Below are positions 13,587-20,082 of a stretch of DNA of 24,911 bases, piece by piece. The DNA is from UBA11710 sp049287025 (lineage in GTDB: Bacteria > Patescibacteriota > Patescibacteriia > Magasanikbacterales > UBA922), in NCBI GenBank assembly GCA_049287025.1, contig JBAQFA010000028.1, forward strand, positions 1-24,911, read 5' to 3'. The notes under the pieces were generated by a model. The model was not told the origin of the DNA, searched no databases, and saw only the letters and a list, made by a program, of their open reading frames with translations. The first letter of the stretch is position 1; each line of letters starts with the position of its first letter. The translations under genes and the position numbers were made by a program.

Positions 13587-15020
13587 TTATTTTTTAATTA
13601 ATAATAAAGCTTCTTGAATTTGATTCCTGGTAATACTTTTTGTAACAAACAGCATAACGGAATAAACAATCGTGCCGGCTACAATCGCAAAAATATAATG
13701 CCAATACATATTCACATACCAAACTGCCAAACCCATCACAACCGCAGAAATAAATAACAAAAATAAATCTTTTAAAATAAATTTATTTGGCAAAAGAACA
13801 ATTCTATTAACTAAAATATAACCAACAAGCGTAAGAAGAACATTACCGGCCAAAGCAGACAAGGCTGCCCCCACCACTCCCCAAATTGGAATAAGGAATA
13901 AATTCAAAACTACATTTAAAACTAAAATTCCAAACACCAAAAACATTTGTTGATTTTGCCGATTACAAGCATTTAGAAACGCGCCAATCGGAAAACTTAA
14001 AAAAGAAAAAATCAAACTAAACATTAAAATTTGTAAAGGCAAAACTGAAGGTAAAAATTCTGCACTCGTCAGAGACAATACCAGATCATGACTAAGAATA
14101 ATAATGCCAAACGCGATCGGAAAAACAATAATAGATAAATATTTAATACTTTTTTCAAAATAAAAAACTAATTTATTTTTATCACTCACAAAAAACTCAC
14201 TAAACCTAGGATACAATGCCGCGACCAAAGCCATAGGAATAAATTGAAAAGCAAAAGTGATTTTGTAAGGAATACTATACCAGCCCACAGCTATATTACC
14301 AGCCAATTTGGATAGGATAATAGAATCAATATAAGAATAAACGCGGGCAAAAATCGCGGTCAAAGCAAACGGCACCGCGATTTTAAATAGATACTTAAAA
14401 ATAAATTTATCAAACTGGGGTTTTAGTTTTATTTGATAATTTTTATACAACATGACTGAGGCATAACAAACATTCAAAAAACTCGGCACCACAAAAGCGA
14501 GAATCAAATAAATTAAAGGCTTGTGGGTATAAATCGCATAACTGCCCATGATAAGAGTAATAAACTGCGAACCCACAATGCCCCAGGCTTCGTATTTCAA
14601 ATTTCCCAAAGCCCTCATCACACCATAAATAGACAAATGCAAAGAATCAAACAGCATAGTGACAGCAGACAAATAAACCAAGTGTTTTATTTCCACGGGA
14701 TAGCCTAGTAAATTGATAGTGATAAACGCGCCTATGTAACTAAGCAAGGCTAGAATGATTTTTACCGAGAGAATCGTAGAAAAATAATTTTGCGTTTTTT
14801 CTTTGAGCTTGGCTGATTCGCGCACCAATACATTGGTAAGACCTAGGTCCACAAACACCACAAAAATCGTGGTAAAAGACAAAACAAAAAAATACTTACC
14901 AGTGTTCTCTACTCCCAAGTTTTTGGCGATTATGAGGGTAAAATAGACAAACGAAATAATCTTTTGCCCGACATAGGCAAAAGTTATAAAAGCAGTGTTT
15001 TTGGCAACGGAGTTGGGCAT
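13587..15020 (-). CDS. Polysaccharide flippase (Wzx/MurJ-type, MOP superfamily)
   Basis: This 477-residue membrane protein has about 12-14 hydrophobic helices across its length. The start NTAFITFAYVGQKIISFVYF and the following LGVENTGKYFFVLSFTTIF and VDLGLTNVLVRESAK are typical of the oligosaccharide flippase group in the MOP superfamily, which move lipid-linked glycan units across the membrane. It is the first gene of the minus-strand glycan operon, just downstream of a promoter (15033-15061) and of the rpsI terminator. With the GT2, GT4 and Wzy-like genes it forms a plausible surface-glycan assembly set. A lipid II flippase (MurJ) is less likely given this context. Confidence 0.88.
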   Translation of the reverse strand: MPNSVAKNTAFITFAYVGQKIISFVYFTLIIAKNLGVENTGKYFFVLSFTTIFVVFVDLGLTNVLVRESAKLKEKTQNYFSTILSVKIILALLSYIGAFITINLLGYPVEIKHLVYLSAVTMLFDSLHLSIYGVMRALGNLKYEAWGIVGSQFITLIMGSYAIYTHKPLIYLILAFVVPSFLNVCYASVMLYKNYQIKLKPQFDKFIFKYLFKIAVPFALTAIFARVYSYIDSIILSKLAGNIAVGWYSIPYKITFAFQFIPMALVAALYPRFSEFFVSDKNKLVFYFEKSIKYLSIIVFPIAFGIIILSHDLVLSLTSAEFLPSVLPLQILMFSLIFSFLSFPIGAFLNACNRQNQQMFLVFGILVLNVVLNLFLIPIWGVVGAALSALAGNVLLTLVGYILVNRIVLLPNKFILKDLFLLFISAVVMGLAVWYVNMYWHYIFAIVAGTIVYSVMLFVTKSITRNQIQEALLLIKK

Positions 15021-15032
15021 ATCTTTTTATAT

Positions 15033-15061
15033 ATTTTACAACAAAACAAGGTAAAAAACAA
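15033..15061 (-). promoter_or_regulatory. Promoter of the flippase operon
   Basis: On the minus strand -35 TTGTTT (15056-15061) and -10 TAAAAT (15033-15038) are 17 bp apart. The expected transcript start lies about 5 bases before the ATG at 15020, giving a very short leader. Confidence 0.5.
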
Positions 15062-15066
15062 CCCAC

Positions 15067-15098
15067 AAAAAAAACACTCCCATATTCTGGAAGTGTTT
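15067..15098 (-). terminator. Intrinsic terminator of the ribosomal operon, after rpsI
   Basis: On the minus strand AAACACTTCC pairs with GGGAGTGTTT (10 bp with one G-U pair, 7-base loop), followed by a run of eight U. It lies between the rpsI stop and the flippase promoter. Confidence 0.9.
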
Positions 15099-15134
15099 AA
15101 ATGTTTGTATGTTTTTATGTTTGACTGACAGCAA

Positions 15135-15539
15135 TTAACGTTTTCTCCATTGATGAGCGCGTCTAGCTTTGTGTAAACCAAATTTCTTTCTTTCTTTTGC
15201 TCTTGGGTCACGAGTCATTAGGCCTTCAGCTTTTAAAACTGGTTTATATTCTTCATTCCATTTGACCAAAGCGCGAGCAATTCCATGGCGAACCGCATCA
15301 GCTTGTGAGCTAGGACCACCGCCAACGATTCTTACGCTAATATCAAAATCTTTTTCTCGGTTTACCAATCTCAAAGGTAACCAAACTCGGTCTTGCCACA
15401 GCTTGACGGGAAAATATTCATTCAACTGTCTATCATTGATAATAATTTCACCTTTACCTAAAGATAGTCTTACCCGAGCGACAGCGGTTTTGCGTCTGCC
15501 AACAGTGCGAGTAATTGGATTTTCTTTTTTTTCTACCAT
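15135..15539 (-). CDS. rpsI: Small ribosomal subunit protein uS9
   Basis: This 134-residue component of the 30S head contacts the P-site tRNA through its C-terminal tail. TVGRRKTAVARVRL near the start, VRIVGGGPSSQADAVRHGIARALV in the middle and the basic end RAHQWRKR (most members end KRR or SKR) are family hallmarks. It follows rplM by 2 bp, the conserved rplM-rpsI pair, here appended to the rpoA-rplQ operon, and ends before a strong terminator. Confidence 0.97.
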   Translation of the reverse strand: MVEKKENPITRTVGRRKTAVARVRLSLGKGEIIINDRQLNEYFPVKLWQDRVWLPLRLVNREKDFDISVRIVGGGPSSQADAVRHGIARALVKWNEEYKPVLKAEGLMTRDPRAKERKKFGLHKARRAHQWRKR

Positions 15540-15541
15540 AT

Positions 15542-15901
15542 TTAGATCTTAATTTTTAAACGCTTCATCATACCTTCGCGTAATTTATTTTTTGGCAACA
15601 TTCCATAAACAGCCATTTGCAAAACTTTTTCTGGTTTGGTATCAAAAACTTTTTTCATTGGCGTGCGTTTCAATCCACCTGGGTGCATGGTGTGTCTAAA
15701 ATAATCTTTTTGGGCCAATTTTCTACCAGTAAATTTTACTTTAGAAAAATTAATTACCGACACATGATCACCACTATCAATATGAGGAACAAAATCTGGC
15801 TTATTTTTGCCACGCAAAATCATAGCGATCTTAGTGGCCAAACGTCCCACTGCTTGATCAGTCGCGTCTAATTCAATTTTATTTCTTTTAATTTCTGTCA
15901 T
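15542..15901 (-). CDS. rplM: Large ribosomal subunit protein uL13
   Basis: At 119 residues this is shorter than the roughly 142 of Escherichia coli, having lost the N-terminal lead-in. The core is intact: DATDQAVGRLATKIAMILRGK, DSGDHVSVINFSKVKFTGRK and the C-terminal AVYGMLPKNKLREGMMKRLK. It is an early-assembling 50S protein. The ATG at 15901 lacks an SD and follows rplQ by 20 bp. Confidence 0.97.
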   Translation of the reverse strand: MTEIKRNKIELDATDQAVGRLATKIAMILRGKNKPDFVPHIDSGDHVSVINFSKVKFTGRKLAQKDYFRHTMHPGGLKRTPMKKVFDTKPEKVLQMAVYGMLPKNKLREGMMKRLKIKI

Positions 15902-15921
15902 ATTATTCTAAATCTAGATTA

Positions 15922-16272
15922 TTAAACCAATTCAATGCGCGCCATTTTGGCAGCATCATTTTTTCTAACTGGCAATTTTATAATTCTAGTATAACCACCT
16001 TCTCTAGTTTTGTAATTTGGACCAACTTCTTCCATCATTTTCTTGACGGCTTTTTCGGTAAACAAAACTTTCATAATCTCACGACGAGCCGCCAAAGTGT
16101 TTTTTCTAGCTTTGGTCACAAGTGGTTCAAATATTCGGCGTAAAGCTTTGGCTTTGGCTTCGGTAGTCTTGATACCACCATGCAAAACCAAACTCTCACA
16201 CAAACTTCTCATTAGAGCTTTTCTTTGATCAGCCTCTCGGCCAAGAGTAAATTTTTTTGAATTATGACGCAT
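15922..16272 (-). CDS. rplQ: Large ribosomal subunit protein bL17
   Basis: The 116 residues include the conserved start MRHNSKKFTLGREADQRKAL and MRSLCESLVLHGGIKTTEAKAK, then ending REGGYTRIIKLPVRKNDAAKMARIEL. It is a 50S protein near the tunnel exit. As in most bacteria, it directly follows rpoA. Confidence 0.97.
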   Translation of the reverse strand: MRHNSKKFTLGREADQRKALMRSLCESLVLHGGIKTTEAKAKALRRIFEPLVTKARKNTLAARREIMKVLFTEKAVKKMMEEVGPNYKTREGGYTRIIKLPVRKNDAAKMARIELV

Positions 16273-16302
16273 ATTTTTTTAGCAAAACTTTTCAAAATTT
16301 AA

Positions 16303-17112
16303 TTAGTCTTCTTTTTTCTTGCGAGTGCGTTTTTTTGGCTTTTCTTCTTCAACTGCAACGGCTTCTTCTGTAACTTCTAAAGCTTCTTCTTCGACTTCTT
16401 CTTTGGCAACAGCCATATTTTCTCCACCAGCCGCATCCAAAATCAAAGCAAAATGATCCATTAAATATTTTGTAGCTTGTTGTAAAGATTCTCTTGGTGT
16501 AATCGTACCATTGGTTTCAATGTTTAGAGTCAATTTTTCAAAATCTGTCACATCACCCACACGAGTCAATTCTACTCTATAACCCACGTCTCTAATTGGG
16601 GTGTATAATGAGTCAATCAAAATTGTACCTAAATCAATATTTTTTCCATCTTTTTCTTCTACTGGGACATAACCACGACCATGACCAATTTTAACTTCCA
16701 TTTCCAAAGTAATATCACCGGTAATTGTAGCAATTTTCAATTCTGGATTAGCGATTTCTACATTGGCATTCTTAACAAAATCTTTGGCAGTCACATCACC
16801 TTTGCCTTTTTTAGAGATTGATAACATCACTGGTTCATCACTATAATTTTTTACAGCTAATTGTTTCAAATTTAAAATAATTTCTACCACATCTTCTTTC
16901 ACACCTTCAATGGCAGAGAATTCATGTTGAACACCATTGATCTTTACAGATTCAACTGCGCTTCCAGGCAGAGATGACAACAACACACGACGCAAGGCAT
17001 TGCCTAAAGTAGTACCATAGCCTTGGGTACATGGAGATATTACCACTTTTCCAAGATTAGGATTATCTGTTTCAAGAAAATCTATAGTAGAAGGTAATAA
17101 AATTTGCTCCAT
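16303..17112 (-). CDS. rpoA: RNA polymerase alpha subunit lacking the C-terminal domain
   Basis: At 269 residues it is about 60 shorter than the usual 315-330. The N-terminal assembly domain is complete through about residue 222: GYGTTLGNALRRVLLSSLPG, VEEKDGKNIDLGTILIDSLYTPI and the final dimerisation helix ATKYLMDHFALILDAA. It then runs into a low-complexity tail of acidic residues followed by a basic end (KPKKRTRKKKED). There is no helix-hairpin-helix alpha-CTD, the part that reads UP elements and contacts activators. The downstream gene starts where expected, so this is not a simple frameshift of a longer gene. It lies between rpsD (71 bp upstream) and rplQ (30 bp downstream). Confidence 0.96.
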   Translation of the reverse strand: MEQILLPSTIDFLETDNPNLGKVVISPCTQGYGTTLGNALRRVLLSSLPGSAVESVKINGVQHEFSAIEGVKEDVVEIILNLKQLAVKNYSDEPVMLSISKKGKGDVTAKDFVKNANVEIANPELKIATITGDITLEMEVKIGHGRGYVPVEEKDGKNIDLGTILIDSLYTPIRDVGYRVELTRVGDVTDFEKLTLNIETNGTITPRESLQQATKYLMDHFALILDAAGGENMAVAKEEVEEEALEVTEEAVAVEEEKPKKRTRKKKED

Positions 17113-17183
17113 ATTTTTTTATATTAACCAGTCAATGACAGGCTGGGAATTAAAAATATTGATAATTTAAAATTCGTTTCTTT

Positions 17184-17807
17184 TTATCGAGCAGAATAGA
17201 ACTCAATAATTAATTTGACATCAAAGATTTTATCAAAATCCATGTCTTTTGGTTCACCAAGAACTTTACCACTCTTTTTGACTGCATCCACTGCCAACCA
17301 AGAAGCCACATTGGCTTTGGATAATTTATCAGTAATAGTTTCAAAAAGTTTCTTTTTTTGTTTATTGGCTTTCAAACTAATTTCATCGCCAACTTTTACA
17401 ATATAAGATGGGATATTCATTTTCTTACCATTGACCTGGAACATATTGTGACCAACAAACTGACGAGCTTGAGCTCTAGTATCAGCAAAACCCAAACGAT
17501 AAACAACATTGTCTAGTCTCATTTCCAACATTTTTTGCAGGTTAAAACCAGAGTCGCCTTCTCTCTTACTCACTTCTTCAACATATTTGCGGAATTGTTT
17601 TTCGCGCAAGCCATAAATAATTTTGGCTTTTTGTTTTTCTAAAAGTTGTTTGCCATAAGAAGATGAGGCTCCAGCTCTTTTCTTTGGACCATGAACCCCA
17701 GGTGGTTGACTTAAACGACGACTAACTTTTGTCGGATTAGTCTTCAAACCTAGATTTACGCCAAATCTTCTGGCTAATTTATTTTTTGGAGTGATAGTTT
17801 TTCCCAT
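17184..17807 (-). CDS. rpsD: Small ribosomal subunit protein uS4
   Basis: At 207 residues it has normal length. RRLSQPPGVHGPKKRAGASSYG-like N-terminal sequence marks the cysteine-free form that lacks the zinc-binding motif. LREKQFRKYVEEVSKREGDS and LEMRLDNVVYRLGFADTRAQARQFVGHNMFQVNGKKMNIPSYIVKVGD carry the S4 RNA-binding domain. It is a primary 16S rRNA binder and often an autoregulator of its operon; no regulatory site is evident here. It follows rpsK by 14 bp. Confidence 0.97.
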   Translation of the reverse strand: MGKTITPKNKLARRFGVNLGLKTNPTKVSRRLSQPPGVHGPKKRAGASSSYGKQLLEKQKAKIIYGLREKQFRKYVEEVSKREGDSGFNLQKMLEMRLDNVVYRLGFADTRAQARQFVGHNMFQVNGKKMNIPSYIVKVGDEISLKANKQKKKLFETITDKLSKANVASWLAVDAVKKSGKVLGEPKDMDFDKIFDVKLIIEFYSAR

Positions 17808-17821
17808 ACATTAATTATAGA

Positions 17822-18232
17822 TTAAACACGTCTTCTCTTTGGTGGACGGCAACCATTGTGTGGAATTGGAGTAACGTCCTTAACGGCTAAAACTTGGATA
17901 CCATTGGTATTAAAAGCTCTAATTGCCCCTTCTCTACCACCACCGATTCCTTTTACAAATACACTGACTTCTTTTACACCATAAGCCACAATTGCATCCA
18001 CAACTTTCTTTACTACTTGACCAGCAGCATAAGGAGTAGCTTTTTTTGGACCTTTGAAACCTACCATACCAGCGCTTGCCCAACCTAAAACATCGCCATT
18101 TTGGTCAGCGACTGAGACGATAGTGTTATTAAAAGTAGCTTGAATATAAGCTCGACCGTGTCCAACTTGTTTTATAACTTTTTTCTTCTTTTTAATAATT
18201 TTCTTTGTTGTTGGTTTTACTGGTTGTGCCAT
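17822..18232 (-). CDS. rpsK: Small ribosomal subunit protein uS11
   Basis: The 136 residues start with a Lys-rich tail (KKIIKKKKKVIK). The conserved core is AYIQATFNNTIVSVADQNGD, WASAGMVGFKGPKKATPYAAG and the C-terminal DVTPIPHNGCRPPKRRRV. It forms the 30S platform with bS6/bS18. It is separated from rpsM by a 111-bp repeat spacer, which is unusual in this normally tight operon. Confidence 0.97.
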   Translation of the reverse strand: MAQPVKPTTKKIIKKKKKVIKQVGHGRAYIQATFNNTIVSVADQNGDVLGWASAGMVGFKGPKKATPYAAGQVVKKVVDAIVAYGVKEVSVFVKGIGGGREGAIRAFNTNGIQVLAVKDVTPIPHNGCRPPKRRRV

Positions 18233-18235
18233 AGT

Positions 18236-18344
18236 AACATTGATTTTACTGATTTATATTTGATTTCACAGATAGGCTGACTATTTTCATTAAAATATTT
18301 ATTTTTTCAGTGTAATCCTTTTAAATATCTGTGTAATCAATGTT
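18236..18344. repeat. Palindromic CTGTG-AATCAATGTT element between rpsM and rpsK
   Basis: The ends are exact 10-bp inverted repeats (AACATTGATT 18236-18245; AATCAATGTT 18335-18344), with inner inverted CACAGAT (18267-18273) and ATCTGTG (18327-18333). Further AATC/GATT words fill the interior. The same words form the def-fmt spacer (7028-7113). The right end reaches the rpsM stop codon. Confidence 0.65.
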
Positions 18345-18730
18345 TAAGTCTTTTGAGCAACTGGCTTCTTGCCACTAGTTGCCATATTTCTTTTATTACC
18401 ACGAACTGTTCTAGAATTAGTCTTGGTTCTCTGTCCGCGAACTGGCAAATGTTTGTTGTGACGAATTCCTCTATAACATTTGACGTCTTTTAGACGTTTT
18501 ATGTTTTGGGAAACTTCACTACGCAAGTCACCTTCGGTTTTATATTGTTTTTCTACAATATTACGAATCAAATCTTCCTGTTCTTGACTAAGATCTTTTA
18601 CTCTAATGCTTTCATCAAGCTTGGCCAAGGCCAAAATTTTCTTGGCAGTAATATTACCAATACCATAAACATAGGTAAGGGCAATCACGATTCTTTTTTC
18701 TTTAGGAATTGTAATACCTGAAATTCTCAT
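18344..18730 (-). CDS. rpsM: Small ribosomal subunit protein uS13
   Basis: The 128 residues start MRISGITIPKEKRIVIALTYVYGIGNITAKKIL, the helix-two-turns-helix beginning of the family. The C-terminal tail CYRGIRHNKHLPVRGQRTKTNSRTVRG, with its basic end, reaches the tRNA sites. The 3' end of the gene merges with the intergenic repeat element. It follows rpmJ by 12 bp. Confidence 0.97.
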   Translation of the reverse strand: MRISGITIPKEKRIVIALTYVYGIGNITAKKILALAKLDESIRVKDLSQEQEDLIRNIVEKQYKTEGDLRSEVSQNIKRLKDVKCYRGIRHNKHLPVRGQRTKTNSRTVRGNKRNMATSGKKPVAQKT

Positions 18731-18742
18731 ATTTTATAAATA

Positions 18743-18880
18743 TTAAGCAGATTTTTTTCTTTGTTTATTACCTTGTCTTTGTTTGTGACGAGGATTTTCA
18801 CAAATAATATAAACAACGCCTCGACGACGAACTGTTTTACATTTTGTACATCTTTTTTTTACTGAAGCTTGTACTTTCAT
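18743..18880 (-). CDS. rpmJ: Large ribosomal subunit protein bL36
   Basis: This 45-residue protein reads MKVQASVKKRCTKCKTVRRR, then GVVYIICENPRHKQRQG and a basic tail. The zinc ribbon is complete (Cys11, Cys14, Cys27 and His32), as in the zinc-binding C+ form. The classical protein has 37-38 residues, so a short Lys/Arg tail has been added. Its position between infA and rpsM is the conserved one. The ATG at 18880 is preceded by the palindromic repeat region. Confidence 0.94.
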   Translation of the reverse strand: MKVQASVKKRCTKCKTVRRRGVVYIICENPRHKQRQGNKQRKKSA

Positions 18881-18886
18881 ATGTTC

Positions 18887-18907
18887 ATTTCGAGCGAAGC
18901 GAGAAAT
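18887..18907. repeat. Palindrome ATTTCGAGCGAAGCGAGAAAT
   Basis: ATTTC (18887-18891) pairs with GAAAT (18903-18907) around a GAGCGAAGCGA core. It is a GC-rich short repeat of a type dispersed in many uncultivated bacterial genomes. Confidence 0.65.
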
Positions 18908-18981
18908 TTTTCTCACCCCGTATTATTTTTAAAAAATTATTAGTTATTTTAACTTTTATTATATTTTTGAAAGATTCTTCA

Positions 18982-19001
18982 CCCCTCGACTTCGCTCGGG
19001 G
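18982..19001. repeat. Palindrome CCCCTCGACTTCGCTCGGGG
   Basis: CCCC (18982-18985) pairs with GGGG (18998-19001) around TCGACTTCGCTC, followed by ATTCAGAATGAC, the usual flank of this repeat type. It lies about 75 bp from the preceding palindrome. Confidence 0.65.
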
Positions 19002-19010
19002 ATTCAGAAT

Positions 19011-19130
19011 GACCCAAAAAACACCAACCACTGCCGCGATATCTTGGCCAAGTTATACTTCCTCGCCACCAGACAAATTACTGATGTAGCGAAGCGAAAC
19101 CTGGCTCCACCGCACTGGTTGATACTCCTT
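19011..19130. other. GC-rich unexplained segment between rpmJ and infA
   Basis: Base composition is clearly richer in GC than the flanking genes. One plus-strand frame, open from the palindrome to a TGA at 19145-19147, includes HCRDILAKLYFLATRQITDV, which looks protein-like, but there is no start codon and I cannot assign it. It may be a gene remnant or part of the repeat block. Confidence 0.3.
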
Positions 19131-19137
19131 TGTATCA

Positions 19138-19356
19138 CTAAAATCTGAAAGTGATACGACCTTTGGTCAAATCATATGGTGTCATTTCTACCTTTACTTC
19201 ATCTCCTACACCCAAACGAATATGATTCATACGCATCTTGCCTGACAAGTGCGCCAAGACCTCATGGCCGTTTTCTAATTTTACACGAAATGTAGCTCCA
19301 GGCAAAAGTTCTTCAACTGTTCCCCGGACTTCCACTACGTCTGAATTCTTTCCCAT
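19138..19356 (-). CDS. infA: Translation initiation factor IF-1
   Basis: The 72 residues form a single OB-fold: VEVRGTVEELLPGATFRVKL, ENGHEVLAHLSGKMRMNHIRL and VKVEMTPYDLTKGRITFRF, the canonical length and C-terminus. It occupies the A site during initiation. It is the first gene of the operon reading into rpmJ, with a strong promoter upstream. An inverted repeat (GTATCAC/GTGATAC, 19132-19157) overlaps its stop codon without a U tract. Confidence 0.97.
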   Translation of the reverse strand: MGKNSDVVEVRGTVEELLPGATFRVKLENGHEVLAHLSGKMRMNHIRLGVGDEVKVEMTPYDLTKGRITFRF

Positions 19357-19383
19357 GAATGGAAATTAATTTAATCTGGCCAT

Positions 19384-19412
19384 ATTTTACACTAATTTAT
19401 TAATGCTGTCAA
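19384..19412 (-). promoter_or_regulatory. Strong sigma-70-type promoter of the infA-rpsI operon
   Basis: On the minus strand a perfect -35 TTGACA (19407-19412) and -10 TAAAAT (19384-19389) are 17 bp apart. The transcript start is expected about 20 bases before the infA ATG, and the leader has no SD. Confidence 0.8.
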
Positions 19413-19465
19413 GAAAATAAAGCCGAAAATGATTTAAAATTAAAATTTTGCTAAAACTAGCTGAA

Positions 19466-19498
19466 AAAAGAATAAAGAATAAGGAGTAAGGAATAACA
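19466..19498. repeat. AAGGAATAA word repeat
   Basis: Imperfect units of GAATAA/GAATAAGG/AGTAAGG/AATAAC fill this part of the infA/GtrA spacer. They match the inverted CCTTATT words at 4839-4866. Confidence 0.45.
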
Positions 19499-19529
19499 AT
19501 CTGTAAGTTATACACAATGAAATTACCAC

Positions 19530-19573
19530 GTGATTAAGTGATTTAGTGATTAAGTGATTTAGTGATTAAGTGG
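19530..19573. repeat. 16-bp tandem repeat GTGATTAAGTGATTTA
   Basis: Two perfect copies (19530-19545, 19546-19561) and a partial third. Each is itself two 8-bp words (GTGATTAA, GTGATTTA). It runs into the 3' end of the GtrA gene. Confidence 0.85.
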
Positions 19574-20000
19574 TAGAGTGACGGTAAATCCAATACCTAT
19601 ACAACAAAAAATTCCAACTTACTTGTAGCATAATGGCCAAAATTCTAGCGACAATATAGCCATAATCTGAACCATTCAATATAAAATTAAAATGCATTAT
19701 ATCTACCCATATCCACATCCAGGCAATGGAAAAAATATAATTAAAAATTGTGAGTAATAAAAACCGTACCAATTGACTACGGGTGTGACCACTAGATTGA
19801 AAAGACCAATACTTGTTTAATAAAAATACATAAGTCAAAATAAAAACCTGATTAAGCGCCACTGATACTGCGGGATGAAAATTGAAATATTCTGTCAATA
19901 AAAAAAGTGTTCCCATGTCTAAAACAAAAGAACTACTGCCTACAGCTACGTAGTGAAAAAATCTAGCGGCGTGTAATTTTATGATTAGTTTTTTGAGCAT
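19566..20000 (-). CDS. GtrA-family membrane protein
   Basis: This 144-residue protein has four hydrophobic helices. The start RFFHYVAVGSSSFVLDMGTLFLL, the NKYWSF segment after helix two and the final WNFLLYRYWIY are hallmarks of the GtrA/DPMS-type family. Members are thought to help move or present undecaprenyl-linked sugars across the membrane for glycan modification. This fits the glycan genes at 8795-15020, although the partner glycosyltransferase usually found beside it is absent here. Its last codons overlap the GTGATTTA tandem repeat. The upstream gap from alaS is filled by CTAAGT words. Confidence 0.88.
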   Translation of the reverse strand: MLKKLIIKLHAARFFHYVAVGSSSFVLDMGTLFLLTEYFNFHPAVSVALNQVFILTYVFLLNKYWSFQSSGHTRSQLVRFLLLTIFNYIFSIAWMWIWVDIMHFNFILNGSDYGYIVARILAIMLQVSWNFLLYRYWIYRHSTT

Positions 20001-20004
20001 AAAA

Positions 20005-20068
20005 CTAAGTATCTAAGTTTTTCAAGTGAACTAAGTTTCCTAAGTACTTAGACAACTCAGGTACTTAG
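20005..20068. repeat. CTAAGT / ACTTAG word repeats between alaS and the GtrA gene
   Basis: Four CTAAGT words (20005, 20013, 20031, 20040) and two inverted ACTTAG words (20046, 20063), including the 12-bp palindrome CTAAGTACTTAG at 20040-20051. Confidence 0.65.
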
Positions 20069-20082
20069 AGAACTTAATAAAC

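Noticed and set aside
16303..16440. Frameshift hiding an RpoA C-terminal domain
   Set aside because: The tail is a coherent charged low-complexity sequence in frame, and only 30 bp remain before rplQ, too little for a CTD in any frame.
18844..19089. 81-codon plus-strand frame antisense to rpmJ
   Set aside because: It is formed by the two palindromic repeats (SSPLDFARGF is a translated repeat) and runs opposite to a clear bL36 gene.
19132..19157. GTATCAC/GTGATAC hairpin as an infA terminator
   Set aside because: No U tract follows on the minus strand and the downstream rpmJ belongs to the same operon.
19530..19573. Possible CRISPR or iteron array
   Set aside because: Units are contiguous 8/16-bp words without spacers, there are no cas genes, and no replication-initiator gene is nearby.
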